A stretch of 64,000 nt of DNA, from NCBI RefSeq assembly GCF_000298235.1, contig NZ_BAHE01000024.1, positions 31,362 through 95,361 of the forward strand, written 5' to 3'. This document shows positions 45,618 to 53,927 of this stretch, in pieces. The notes below the pieces were generated by a model. The model was not told where the DNA came from and did no database searches. It worked only from the letters and a program-made list of their open reading frames with translations. Source of the DNA: Gordonia namibiensis NBRC 108229 (GTDB lineage: Bacteria; Actinomycetota; Actinomycetes; Mycobacteriales; Mycobacteriaceae). A program made the position numbers and the translations under genes. Positions within the stretch are counted from its first letter, which is position 1; every line of letters begins with the position of its first letter.

Positions 45618-45863
45618 TCAGCCCCCGTGCACGCTGCTGAGGATCGCGATGATCACGCCCGCGATCGTCAGCACGCCGACCACCCACGCCATCGTGATCG
45701 CGAGGCGACGGCGACGGAACCGTGCCGCATTGATCGCGACGCCGAGGCACACGAGGATCGCGATCGAGTAGAGCGAGATGCCGAGGGTGAGCAGCGCGGC
45801 CGAGGAATCGGCGGCTACAGAGTCGGCGGCTGTGGGGTCGGCGGCCAGAACCCGGGTGGACAT
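45618..45863 (-). CDS. Small two-helix membrane protein
   Basis: An 81-residue protein with an Ala/Asp-rich N-terminus and two hydrophobic helices (about 25-44 and 56-77) separated by a basic turn (RFRRRRLA). No recognised family. ATG 45863 chosen; GTG 45869 is equally possible. Convergent with the ABM gene 6 bp away. Confidence 0.6.
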   Translation of the reverse strand: MSTRVLAADPTAADSVAADSSAALLTLGISLYSIAILVCLGVAINAARFRRRRLAITMAWVVGVLTIAGVIIAILSSVHGG

Positions 45864-45946
45864 GCCCACGAGTACATCACCACGGCTGCATCACCCCGGC
45901 GCTGACCCGAGCCAACCGCGTCGTGAACTCCCGGGCGGACGCAGCA

Positions 45947-45960
45947 ACCAAGCGCTTGCT
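45947..45960. promoter_or_regulatory. TetR/KstR2-like operator upstream of SDR gene
   Basis: ACCAAGCGCTTGCT fits the KstR2 consensus AnCAAGnnCTTGnT at every fixed position and lies 34 bp before the SDR start. The same ACCAAGC half-site occurs upstream of the thiolase gene with wider spacing. Regulator identity is inferred. Confidence 0.45.
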
Positions 45961-45994
45961 AGGGTTCCCGCATCGGCTCGGTCGAGGAGGATGC

Positions 45995-46834
45995 GTGGAC
46001 GTCGACGGCAAGGATCTGACGGGCAAGGTCTTCGTGGTGACCGGTGCGGGCAACGGGATCGGCCGTTGCGTCGCACTGGATTTGATCGCCCGCGGTGCGA
46101 CGGTGGTCGGCGCGGACATCAACGAGGTCGGTCTCGCGGAGACCGGGCGGCTCGTGGGGGACTCCCGGTTCCACGCCCACAAGCTCGACATCGGCGATCG
46201 CGAAGCGGTGCAACGGTTTCCGGACGCGGTGCTCGCTGACGTCGAGCACGTCGACGGGCTGTTCAACATCGCCGGCATTCCGCAGGACACCCAACCGATC
46301 GCCGACGTCGACGACGACCGCATCGACCTGCTCATGCGCGTCAACTACTACGGCACCGTGTGGCTCACGCGGGCCTTCCTGCCGCATCTCGAACAGCGTC
46401 CCGGCGGCGGGTTGATCCTCATCACGTCCAGCCTGTCCGGGCTCGCGCCGTTCCCCGGTGCGGCGTTCTACGGAGCCAGCAAGGCGGCGGTCGCGTTCTT
46501 CGGTTACGGACTCGCGCAGGATCAGCGTGGAAAGAAGTCGAAGGTCACCGTCACGACGGTCCTTCCGGGGACCATCTGGACCGACCTGGTCCGCAACACC
46601 TCCAAGGCTCTCGGCACCCCCGAAGCCCTCGCGAGGAACTTCGCGATGGCCCCGGAGAAGGCTGCACGCCTGATCGTCGACGCCGCCCTCGCCGGGCGGG
46701 TCCGTGTGGTGGTCGGCAAGGACGCCCACGTGTTCAACGGGGCACGCAGGCTCAGTTCGCGGTTGAGCGAGCGCATGGCATATGCGCAGGTGGGCCGATT
46801 CGTGTATCGGCCGGCGCGTCGTCGGAACGGATGA
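45995..46834 (+). CDS. Short-chain dehydrogenase/reductase
   Basis: A 279-residue classical SDR. Cofactor turn TGAGNGIG, Asp in ADINE (suggesting NAD preference), FNIAGIP in the NAG position, and the catalytic Ser (ITSSLSG) with YGASK (YxxxK). C-terminal basic tail (RRLSSRLSERM, PARRRNG). GTG 45995 chosen because GAGGAGG is 6 bp upstream. Substrate unknown; an operator-like palindrome just upstream suggests control by a TetR regulator of lipid or steroid metabolism. Confidence 0.87.
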   Translation: MDVDGKDLTGKVFVVTGAGNGIGRCVALDLIARGATVVGADINEVGLAETGRLVGDSRFHAHKLDIGDREAVQRFPDAVLADVEHVDGLFNIAGIPQDTQPIADVDDDRIDLLMRVNYYGTVWLTRAFLPHLEQRPGGGLILITSSLSGLAPFPGAAFYGASKAAVAFFGYGLAQDQRGKKSKVTVTTVLPGTIWTDLVRNTSKALGTPEALARNFAMAPEKAARLIVDAALAGRVRVVVGKDAHVFNGARRLSSRLSERMAYAQVGRFVYRPARRRNG

Positions 46835-46873
46835 CACCGAGCCGGGAGCCGGACCTACTGGTTGAATTCGATC

Positions 46874-47779
46874 ATGCGATCTCCCGGATCATCCTCTGCG
46901 CGCACCGTCGTGGCCCGTGTCGTGACTGCTGTGGCCGCCCTGTCCGTCGTCGTGGGACTCGGTGCCGCTCCGGCGCTCGCCGCGCCGTCGGACGGCGACC
47001 GGACGTCGCTCAGCTACGTCGCGCTGGGTGATTCGCGGGCGGCCAGCCCCACCACGCTCACCCAGTTCCAGGGATGCTCACGGTCGGATACCGCCTACCC
47101 CGATCTGCTGGCGAAGACCATCGGCGCGACATCGTTCCGCACGGTTGCCTGTGTCGGCGCTCGCGGAGAGAACATCACCTCGGCGCCGCAGTTGCGCTTC
47201 GACGGATTCCATCCGCCGCAAATCCAGGCGGTGCGTCCGGACACGGACCTGATCACGATCTCGATCGGCGCCAACGATGCCAACTGGGGCAACCTCTCGC
47301 GCTGGTGTATCGCGCCGATCCAGGGCATGGACTCGCAGTGCCGGACCAACCCCTTCTACGTGAACGGGGTCAACGACGGGCTGCGTGCGCTCGAGGCCTC
47401 GGTCGATTCGTCGCTGAAGGCGGTCCGTGCGCGGGCGCCCAGGGCGGTCATCGCCGTGGTCGGCCAGGGCGGGTACTTCGGGAACCGCGGATGCTATCCC
47501 GCCAACCCGGCGAGCGACGCCGACATCTCGTTCATCCGGAACAGCTTCCTCGGTCGGTACAACACGATTCTGAAGAAGGTGTCCGAACGGCACCGCGCCA
47601 TCTTCGTCGACATCCAGAACCAGGTCGTCGGACATGACGCCTGCTCGCGGGACAAGTGGTTCGAAGGCTTCGTGCCGACCAGCATCTACCTCGGATTCCA
47701 CCAGAACCTCAAGGGGAACCAGGCCATGGCCCGACTGATCGCCGAGGCGTTGCCGCAGGACCTCCGTACCTCGCGCTGA
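46874..47779 (+). CDS. Secreted SGNH/GDSL hydrolase
   Basis: Exported esterase-like protein of 301 residues; signal peptide ends near ALA|AP (about residue 37). Block I is ALGDSRAASP with nucleophile Ser, block III is SIGAND, and the catalytic His lies in GFHQNLKGN, where the usual acid three residues before the His is replaced by Leu. Six or more cysteines suggest disulfides, as in SGNH lipases of this order. ATG 46874 preferred; TTG 46862 possible. Confidence 0.85.
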   Translation: MRSPGSSSARTVVARVVTAVAALSVVVGLGAAPALAAPSDGDRTSLSYVALGDSRAASPTTLTQFQGCSRSDTAYPDLLAKTIGATSFRTVACVGARGENITSAPQLRFDGFHPPQIQAVRPDTDLITISIGANDANWGNLSRWCIAPIQGMDSQCRTNPFYVNGVNDGLRALEASVDSSLKAVRARAPRAVIAVVGQGGYFGNRGCYPANPASDADISFIRNSFLGRYNTILKKVSERHRAIFVDIQNQVVGHDACSRDKWFEGFVPTSIYLGFHQNLKGNQAMARLIAEALPQDLRTSR

Positions 47780-47793
47780 GTCCGGAATCCCGG

Positions 47794-47867
47794 TGCCCCC
47801 AGTCGGACTCGAACCGACACTGTGCCGATTTTAAGTCGGCTGCCTCTGCCAATTGGGCTATGGGGGC
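47794..47867 (-). tRNA. tRNA-Leu (anticodon UAA), short variable loop
   Basis: A complete 74-nt cloverleaf on the minus strand: 7-bp acceptor GCCCCCA/TGGGGGC, D-arm GCCC...GGC, anticodon stem GCCGA/TCGGC with loop CTTAAAA (anticodon TAA), 5-nt variable loop, T-arm GTCGG/CCGAC with TTCGAGT, discriminator A. CCA is not encoded. The anticodon reads UUA/UUG, but leucine tRNAs normally have a long variable arm that is missing here. Confidence 0.85.
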
Positions 47868-47959
47868 TTCGGAGTGAGCATAGTCAGGCTCCGTGACCTG
47901 CCTGTTCCTCGACCCGCTCTTCCTTGACCCGTCCACCTGACCGGGTGATCATCGGAGAC

Positions 47960-49195
47960 ATGGACGCGGCAGCGGTGACCGGCGCACGGAACTGGGAGGC
48001 TGTCCGAACGCGGCATCCCGAACTCGTCGACCGTCTGGAGGTCGGCCTGACACAGGGCGATCCGCTTGCCGATGCGGTGGTCGTCGAGGCCCGGGAACGA
48101 GGCATGTCGTTCTCGACACTCGTCGATCTGCTCGAGTCCCATGCGGATTCGGAGACGGTGGATGATCCCGACCGGATCGAGATGCCGGCGTCGATGCGCC
48201 GCCTGCTGCAGGTGACGAGCACCCCGCCGACCTGGTTCGACGCGGCGTTCGCGGCGTCGGGGGCACGCGCGTGGTGGCGATTCGGCACGTTGCAGTCCTC
48301 GACGCTCTATCAATCGCTGATCTACGGGTACAAGGCACAAGGGTTCGTTCGACCCCTGGTCGCGACCGGGCGCCTCGGGTTGGGGACCCGCGACCGGGTG
48401 CAGTCGACCGCGCGCTGGGTCGCGGAGGCGACCACGCCCGGCGCGATGCTGCCGGGTAACCCCGGTTGGATTGCGACGCTGCGTATCCGACTTCTCCATG
48501 CCTACATCCGCGATGCCCTCACCCATCCCCGTGATGCAGACGGGGAGGATCAGGGCTGGGACGAGGCCGCGTGGGGCGTGCCGATCAACCAGACCTACTC
48601 GGTCATGACCATCTCGTGCGGGTTCCTCGCGCTGCCCCTGCTGGTCGCGCGCGACCTCGGCATCCACTACAGCAGCGCCGAGCGGGAGGCGATCACCCAC
48701 CTGTGGCGGTGGATCGGCTGGGTCATCGGCGTCGACGACGACCTGCTGCCGGCCAACCACGGTGAGGCGGCCGATCTCTTCCGGGTCGCCGCGGAGTTCG
48801 AACTCGAACCCGACGACTCGTCGAAGGTGCTCATCAAGGCGTTGCTCCACGAGGGTTACGACTTGCCCGGTGTCGTCCACGGTGCTGCGCCGATCCCGGT
48901 GCCCTCGGTCCTGGTGTCCGCGCTCGATGCGGTCACCGGTCCCATCCTCCGGTCGTCGTTCGCCGCGATCTCGACGCGGTGGGTGGAACGACCGGTCGCG
49001 CGGCGCATGGGCTTACGTCGTTCGCCGTTGCATCACCTCGTCGACGTTGCGCGCCCGGCGATCCGGTTGCGGGAGATCGTCCGCACGACCGGGCTGCTCG
49101 GCTCGGAGTCCGCCGTCATCGAACGTGAACTCCGCACCGTGCGCCGCGGGCTCGGGATGGAAGTTCACGCAGGGCAAACATCGTTGACCCGCTAA
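47960..49195 (+). CDS. DUF2236 (MpaB/rubber-oxygenase family) oxygenase
   Basis: A 411-residue protein of the MpaB/latex-clearing-protein domain family, which are heme oxygenases in characterised members. Family-like segments: FGTLQSSTLYQSLIYG, RLLHAYIRDAL (likely His ligand region), WGVPINQTYSVMTISCG, WRWIGWVIGVDDDLLP. No Tat or Sec signal is seen, unlike secreted Lcp, so a role in rubber cleavage is doubtful. One TTA codon (49013). Start uncertain; ATG 47960 chosen. Confidence 0.8.
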   Translation: MDAAAVTGARNWEAVRTRHPELVDRLEVGLTQGDPLADAVVVEARERGMSFSTLVDLLESHADSETVDDPDRIEMPASMRRLLQVTSTPPTWFDAAFAASGARAWWRFGTLQSSTLYQSLIYGYKAQGFVRPLVATGRLGLGTRDRVQSTARWVAEATTPGAMLPGNPGWIATLRIRLLHAYIRDALTHPRDADGEDQGWDEAAWGVPINQTYSVMTISCGFLALPLLVARDLGIHYSSAEREAITHLWRWIGWVIGVDDDLLPANHGEAADLFRVAAEFELEPDDSSKVLIKALLHEGYDLPGVVHGAAPIPVPSVLVSALDAVTGPILRSSFAAISTRWVERPVARRMGLRRSPLHHLVDVARPAIRLREIVRTTGLLGSESAVIERELRTVRRGLGMEVHAGQTSLTR

Positions 49196-49212
49196 CTTAC
49201 TGCTGATAACTT
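49184..49212 (+). promoter_or_regulatory. Promoter of mmpL-tetR operon
   Basis: TTGACC (49184-49189), a 17-bp spacer and TAACTT (49207-49212) form a good -35/-10 pair, overlapping the end of the upstream gene. TAACTTA occurs twice, at 49193 and 49207, 14 bp apart, which could be regulator half-sites for the TetR of this operon. Confidence 0.5.
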
Positions 49213-49249
49213 AACGCCGTAAAGTCGACCGACGCGAGGGGGACGCACG

Positions 49250-51577
49250 GTGGTTCGATTGACACGGCTGATCATCGCGATGCCGAAGAGGGTGCTGCTC
49301 GGCGCCTTCGTCCTGATCGTGGTCTGCGGCGCGTACGGTGCGACCGCCGCCGAACATCTCCTGGCAGGTGGCTACAGCGCTCCGAACGCCGAATCCGCGC
49401 GAGCCGACAAGGTGCTCGACGAGACCTTCAACCGGGGCGGCATCCAGGTCGTCCTCAAGCTCGACGGCCCCGACGGCGTGGACATCTCGCGCGATCCGAC
49501 CGCGAAAGCCGTGGCCGACAACATCATCCGTGACCTCGATACCAACGAGCACGTGCAGGACCAGATCCTGTCGGTCTGGACCCACCCGGCCCTCGACTCG
49601 GCGCTGGTCAGCCGCGACCGGACGTCGACTCTGATCATCGTCGCCCTCGAGGGTGGCGAGGACCTAGCACCGGCCCGGGCGGCCGAGATCGACGAGGAGT
49701 TCACCGGCGAGCGAGATGGGATCTCGATCCGGGTCGGCGGCCAGGCGCTCGTCTACTCGCAGGTCAACGAGCAGACCGCGTCCGACCTGCTGATGGCAGA
49801 GGCGATCGCCATCCCCATCACCTTCATCGTGCTGATCTTCGTCTTCGGCGGACTGATCGCGGCAGCATTGCCCGTCGGCATCGGCATCATCTCGATCATC
49901 CTGACGTTCGCGCTGCTGCGGGCGATCGGATCGGTCACCGACGTCTCGGTGTTCGCGCTGAACCTGACCACCGCACTCGGTCTCGCGCTGGCCATCGACT
50001 ACACGTTGCTGCTGCTCACGCGCTACCGGGAAGAGGTCGATCGGGGACTCGAACGTCCCGACGCGATCGTCGCGACCCTCGCGACAGCCGGTCGGACCGT
50101 GGCGTTCTCGGCGGTGACCGTGGCGCTCTCGCTCAGTGCACTGGTGCTGTTCCCGCAGTACTTCCTGCGTTCCTTCGCCTTCGCCGGCCTGGGCGTCGTG
50201 GCGGTGGCGGCGTTCTCCGCGCTCATCATCACCCCGGCCGTGCTGATGGTCCTCGGGGATCGGATCGACGCCCTCGACGCACGCAAACCCATGCGTCGAC
50301 TGTTGCGTCTGCCGCCACCGCAGCCCCGCGAGCCGGAGGACACCCGGTGGTACCGGCTCGTCCAGTGGGTACTCCGCCGTGCACTGCCGGTTGCCGCGGT
50401 GGTCACCATCTTCTTGCTGGTCCTCGGCGCACCGTTCCTGTCCCTCCGGATGGGCTTCCCCGACGACCGCGTGCTCCCGGGGTCCGCGAGTTCCCACGCC
50501 ATCCAGCAGGAGATCCGCGACGGCTACGAGGACGATCTCTCCTCGGCGATCACCATCGTCGTGCAGGGACCGGCGGGACCGGAGTCGCTCGCCGCGTACA
50601 CGAAGGCGCTGTCGCAGGTCGACGACGTCAACTCGGCCGGCTCGTCGGCGGGGACCTTCGTCCGCGGCGAGGCGCTCGCGCCCGGCAGTCCCGACGACAG
50701 TCGCGGCGACGTGCACGTCGTCAACGTGTCCACCGATCGCGACCCGACGAGCGATGCCGGTATGCAGCAGCTCGACGCCTTGCGCGCGGTGCCCGCACCC
50801 GAGGGAACGGACACCCTGTTCACCGGTCTGGCGGCGACCACCGACGACACCGTCAGTTCGATCTTCGCCCACACCCCCTGGGTGCTGGCCATCATCGCCG
50901 TGGCCACGTTCGTCCTGCTGTTCCTCTTCACCGGCAGCGTCGTCCTCCCGCTGAAGGCCCTCGTCCTCAACATCCTGTCGCTGTCGGCGACCTTCGGTGC
51001 GATGGTCTGGTTCTTCCAGGAGGGCCACCTCGACGGCCTGGGCACGACGGCGACCGGAACGCTCAACGCGACCGTGCCGGTGCTGCTGTTCTGCGTGGCG
51101 TTCGGCCTGTCCATGGACTACGAGATGTTCCTCCTCGGACGTGTGCGGGAGGAATGGCTGAAGTCCGACCGCACCCGCGAGGCGAACGACCATGCGGTGG
51201 CGTTGGGCCTCGCGCGCACCGGCCGGGTGATCACGGCGGCTGCCCTGTTGATGAGCATCGTGTTCGCTGCGATCGCGGCCTCCCAGGTGTCGTTCATGCG
51301 TATGTTCGGGGTTGGGCTGGCGCTGGCAGTGGTGATGGACGCGACCCTGGTCAGGATGTTCCTGGTGCCCGCGTTCATGCGCCTCGTCGGACGCGCCAAC
51401 TGGTGGGCGCCGCCGCCGCTGCGGAAGCTCCACGACCGCTTCGGGTTGTCCGAGGAGGTCGCCGAAGGCCTCCCTGGGGACGGCCCACCCGGACCCCAGC
51501 GAACTCACGAGAAGGATCGAGCGCAGGAGAGCAGTGACGACACGCAGACGGGCGAGGTCGCCTCGCGGGGCAGGTGA
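49250..51577 (+). CDS. MMPL family RND transporter
   Basis: A 775-residue inner-membrane exporter with two repeats, each a helix, a periplasmic loop and a block of about five helices. NLTTALGLALAIDYTLLLLTRYREE and CVAFGLSMDYEMFLLGRVREEW are the paired MmpL signature segments with the proton-relay Asp-Tyr pairs. Likely exports a lipid or envelope precursor; MmpL11-like proteins are comparable. GTG start with GAGGGGGA upstream. Its 3' end overlaps tetR by 44 bp. Confidence 0.92.
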   Translation: MVRLTRLIIAMPKRVLLGAFVLIVVCGAYGATAAEHLLAGGYSAPNAESARADKVLDETFNRGGIQVVLKLDGPDGVDISRDPTAKAVADNIIRDLDTNEHVQDQILSVWTHPALDSALVSRDRTSTLIIVALEGGEDLAPARAAEIDEEFTGERDGISIRVGGQALVYSQVNEQTASDLLMAEAIAIPITFIVLIFVFGGLIAAALPVGIGIISIILTFALLRAIGSVTDVSVFALNLTTALGLALAIDYTLLLLTRYREEVDRGLERPDAIVATLATAGRTVAFSAVTVALSLSALVLFPQYFLRSFAFAGLGVVAVAAFSALIITPAVLMVLGDRIDALDARKPMRRLLRLPPPQPREPEDTRWYRLVQWVLRRALPVAAVVTIFLLVLGAPFLSLRMGFPDDRVLPGSASSHAIQQEIRDGYEDDLSSAITIVVQGPAGPESLAAYTKALSQVDDVNSAGSSAGTFVRGEALAPGSPDDSRGDVHVVNVSTDRDPTSDAGMQQLDALRAVPAPEGTDTLFTGLAATTDDTVSSIFAHTPWVLAIIAVATFVLLFLFTGSVVLPLKALVLNILSLSATFGAMVWFFQEGHLDGLGTTATGTLNATVPVLLFCVAFGLSMDYEMFLLGRVREEWLKSDRTREANDHAVALGLARTGRVITAAALLMSIVFAAIAASQVSFMRMFGVGLALAVVMDATLVRMFLVPAFMRLVGRANWWAPPPLRKLHDRFGLSEEVAEGLPGDGPPGPQRTHEKDRAQESSDDTQTGEVASRGR

Positions 51578-52235
51578 GATCCTCGCCGAGGAGATCATCG
51601 AGGCCGCGGGTGAGCTCCTGGTCGAGCACGGAGACGACACCGCCATGTCGATCCGGGCGGTCGCCACTCGCGTCGGGGTGACCCCGCCGTCGATCTATCT
51701 GCACTTCGCCGACAAGGACGCGCTGCTCGACGCCGTGTGCGCCCGGTACTTCGAGCGGCTCGACGCCCAGCTCGCCACCGCCACCGAGGGCATCACCGAC
51801 CCGCTGGACCGTGCGCTGCAACTCGGGCTGGCCTACATCCGTTTCGCGGTCGCGACCCCGGTGCTCTACCGGGTGGCCTTCGGCAAGCCCGCCGATGCGG
51901 CACATCCCTCCAAGGTCGATCAGGTGCTGACCGCCAGCGCCTACGCGCAATTCGCGGATACGGTGGCCGAACTCGCCGACGAGGGCATGTTCGGTCGTGA
52001 CGAGGTGAACGACGTCGTCCTCGAACTCTGGGCCGCCGCGCACGGCGTCGCCTCGCTGATGCTCGCCAAGCCCGGCCTGGGGTGGGGGGACCAGTTCGAG
52101 CGGGCCGAGTCGATGCTGAAGGCCGTGTGCCTCGGACGTGCGGTGATGACCGTGAACGCGGCCGATCGGGACTCCGAATCCGCCCGCGCATGGCTGGCGA
52201 CGCTCCGCTCCGGGCAGGACGGGGAGCGGGCGTGA
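51534..52235 (+). CDS. TetR family regulator of the mmpL operon
   Basis: A 233-residue TetR protein. The DNA-binding region (about 17-65) includes MSIRAVATRVGVTPPSIYLHFADKDALL. The C-terminal ligand domain is of the TetR_C WHG-type helical kind. GTG start lies within the end of mmpL, so the regulator is made together with the transporter it probably controls. Confidence 0.87.
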   Translation: MTTRRRARSPRGAGEILAEEIIEAAGELLVEHGDDTAMSIRAVATRVGVTPPSIYLHFADKDALLDAVCARYFERLDAQLATATEGITDPLDRALQLGLAYIRFAVATPVLYRVAFGKPADAAHPSKVDQVLTASAYAQFADTVAELADEGMFGRDEVNDVVLELWAAAHGVASLMLAKPGLGWGDQFERAESMLKAVCLGRAVMTVNAADRDSESARAWLATLRSGQDGERA

Positions 52236-52361
52236 ACGACAGAATGGTCAAGGGCCGGTAAAGTCGCATTCGACACGGTCGTCTTGTGATCCCGTCAGGG
52301 AACTCACAGGAATGACCCGACGTTGAGACGGTATACATCCGTACCGATTAAGGAGCGCTTC

Positions 52362-53228
52362 GTGCGAGAGAGCAGCAATCCGGTGATGCGCGGCGTGGTC
52401 CGCGACAATCAATCCGGATACGCGGGATTCGGGGCCGGCATGGCCGGCGCCGGCGTCTCGATGAACAAATACGGTCAGGCCACTGATCCGTACACCCCGC
52501 AGGCACCGTCGGCCACCCGGCAGCTCACGATCGACGACGTGGTCACCAAGACCGCGATCACCCTGGGTGTCCTCACGGTTGTCGCGATCGCGACCTACTT
52601 CGGCATCTCCAGCCGGGCCACCGAGGCCGCTCAGACGAGCCTCGCGCTGCCGCTGATGATGGTCGGCGCGATCGGCGGCCTCGTCCTCGTCCTGGTCGCG
52701 ACCTTCGGTCGCAAGCAGGACAACCCGGCCATCGTGCTCGCCTACGCGGCGTTCGAGGGTCTGTTCGTCGGTTCGATCTCGTTCGTCTTCGCGAACCTGG
52801 TCGTCGGCGGTGACATCTCGGCCGGAGCCCTGATCGGACAGGCCGTCCTCGGTACGTTCGGCGTGTTCTTCGGCATGCTGTTCGTCTACAAGATCGGCGC
52901 CATCCGCGTCACGCCGCGCTTCACCCGCATGCTGTTCGCCGGCATGATCGGCGTGCTCGTGCTGATGCTCGGCAACCTGGTCATCGGCCTGTTCACCGGT
53001 GAGGCCGGCATCCTGCGCGACGGCGGCCCGATCGCGATCATCTTCTCGCTGGTCTGCATCGCGCTGGCGGCGTTCAGCTTCCTGCTCGACTTCGACTCTG
53101 CCGACCGCCTGATCCGCGCGGGCGCACCCGACCGCGCCGCCTGGGGCGTCGCTCTCGGTCTGACCGTCACCCTGGTCTGGCTGTACGTCGAGATCCTGCG
53201 CCTGCTGAGCTACTTCAACTCGGACTAG
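52362..53228 (+). CDS. Bax inhibitor-1/YccA family membrane protein
   Basis: A 288-residue protein with a cytoplasmic Gly/Ala-rich N-terminus (about 70 residues) and seven helices. Typical BI-1/YccA phrases are TKTAITLGVLTVVA, AYAAFEGLFVGSIS and the last-helix ALGLTVTLVWLYVEILRLLSY. Family members are proton/Ca2+ leak-type stress proteins. GTG 52362 with AAGGAG 7 bp upstream was chosen over an in-frame TTG at 52323. Confidence 0.9.
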   Translation: MRESSNPVMRGVVRDNQSGYAGFGAGMAGAGVSMNKYGQATDPYTPQAPSATRQLTIDDVVTKTAITLGVLTVVAIATYFGISSRATEAAQTSLALPLMMVGAIGGLVLVLVATFGRKQDNPAIVLAYAAFEGLFVGSISFVFANLVVGGDISAGALIGQAVLGTFGVFFGMLFVYKIGAIRVTPRFTRMLFAGMIGVLVLMLGNLVIGLFTGEAGILRDGGPIAIIFSLVCIALAAFSFLLDFDSADRLIRAGAPDRAAWGVALGLTVTLVWLYVEILRLLSYFNSD

Positions 53229-53260
53229 TTCCCGACGCGGCCGACCGCCGCACCGGACCC

Positions 53261-53304
53261 GACGACGAACCCCGCACTCTCGGAGTGCGGGGTTCGTTGT
53301 CGTC
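53261..53304. terminator. Strong terminator after BI-1 gene
   Basis: About 19-bp stem with arms ending CCCCGCACTC / GAGTGCGGGG and a TCG loop, 32 bp after the stop codon. Confidence 0.8.
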
Positions 53305-53366
53305 TGTCCGGGGGAAATCGGCGTCAAGCGCACATCGGAAAATCGAGATTATGCCGACCATCGAGC

Positions 53367-53927
53367 ATGGTGTGGTTCCTGTTTCAGCTGGCGCTGATGA
53401 TCGTCGGCGCGATCGTGCACATATTGGTGGACCGGTCGGCGCGCAGGCGCACCACCGGCCGCGTGGCAGAGCTCGTGATGCTGTGGATTCTCGTACCCGG
53501 CGGGGTCTTCGGGATCCTGGCCGGCATCGGACATGTCGGTCCGAACGCGGCGGAGGTCGCCAAGGACATCGGACCCGACTTCCACCCCGGCATGTTCCAG
53601 TGGGAACTCGGGTGGAACGACATCGCAGTGGGGCTGCTGTGCGTGCTGACCTTCCGGGTGCGTAACCGCGGCGGATGGCTCGACGCCGCGGTCTGGGCGC
53701 TGGCGATCAGCTACGGCGGCGACCTCGCCGGCCACATCTCGCAGTACTACATCCACGACAACCACGCGACCAACAACGCGTGGGCGATCCCGGCCGAGAT
53801 CTACATCGTCGGCGTCGTGGTGATCGCGTGGGTGATCTACCGACGAACAACCCCTCGCAGCGTTGCGATCCTGGGACCGAACGCGGCGAGGGGCGTCGAC
53901 GAAGGGGTCGAGGCTCGGGTCAGCTGA
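53367..53927 (+). CDS. Multipass membrane protein (DUF6790-like)
   Basis: A 186-residue membrane protein with about five helices. Conserved-looking polar spots within helices (GIGHV, FQWELGWNDIAVG, YGGDLAGHISQYYIHDNH) carry His, Glu and Asp and may bind a metal or heme, but this is only suggestion. Family call is tentative. Its 3' end overlaps the convergent thiolase gene by 8 bp. Confidence 0.7.
   Translation: MVWFLFQLALMIVGAIVHILVDRSARRRTTGRVAELVMLWILVPGGVFGILAGIGHVGPNAAEVAKDIGPDFHPGMFQWELGWNDIAVGLLCVLTFRVRNRGGWLDAAVWALAISYGGDLAGHISQYYIHDNHATNNAWAIPAEIYIVGVVVIAWVIYRRTTPRSVAILGPNAARGVDEGVEARVS

Noticed and set aside
49664..51667. 667-codon open frame on - strand opposite mmpL
   Set aside because: Shadow of the MmpL gene; composition is Arg/Glu/His/Gln-rich and it has no ribosome site.
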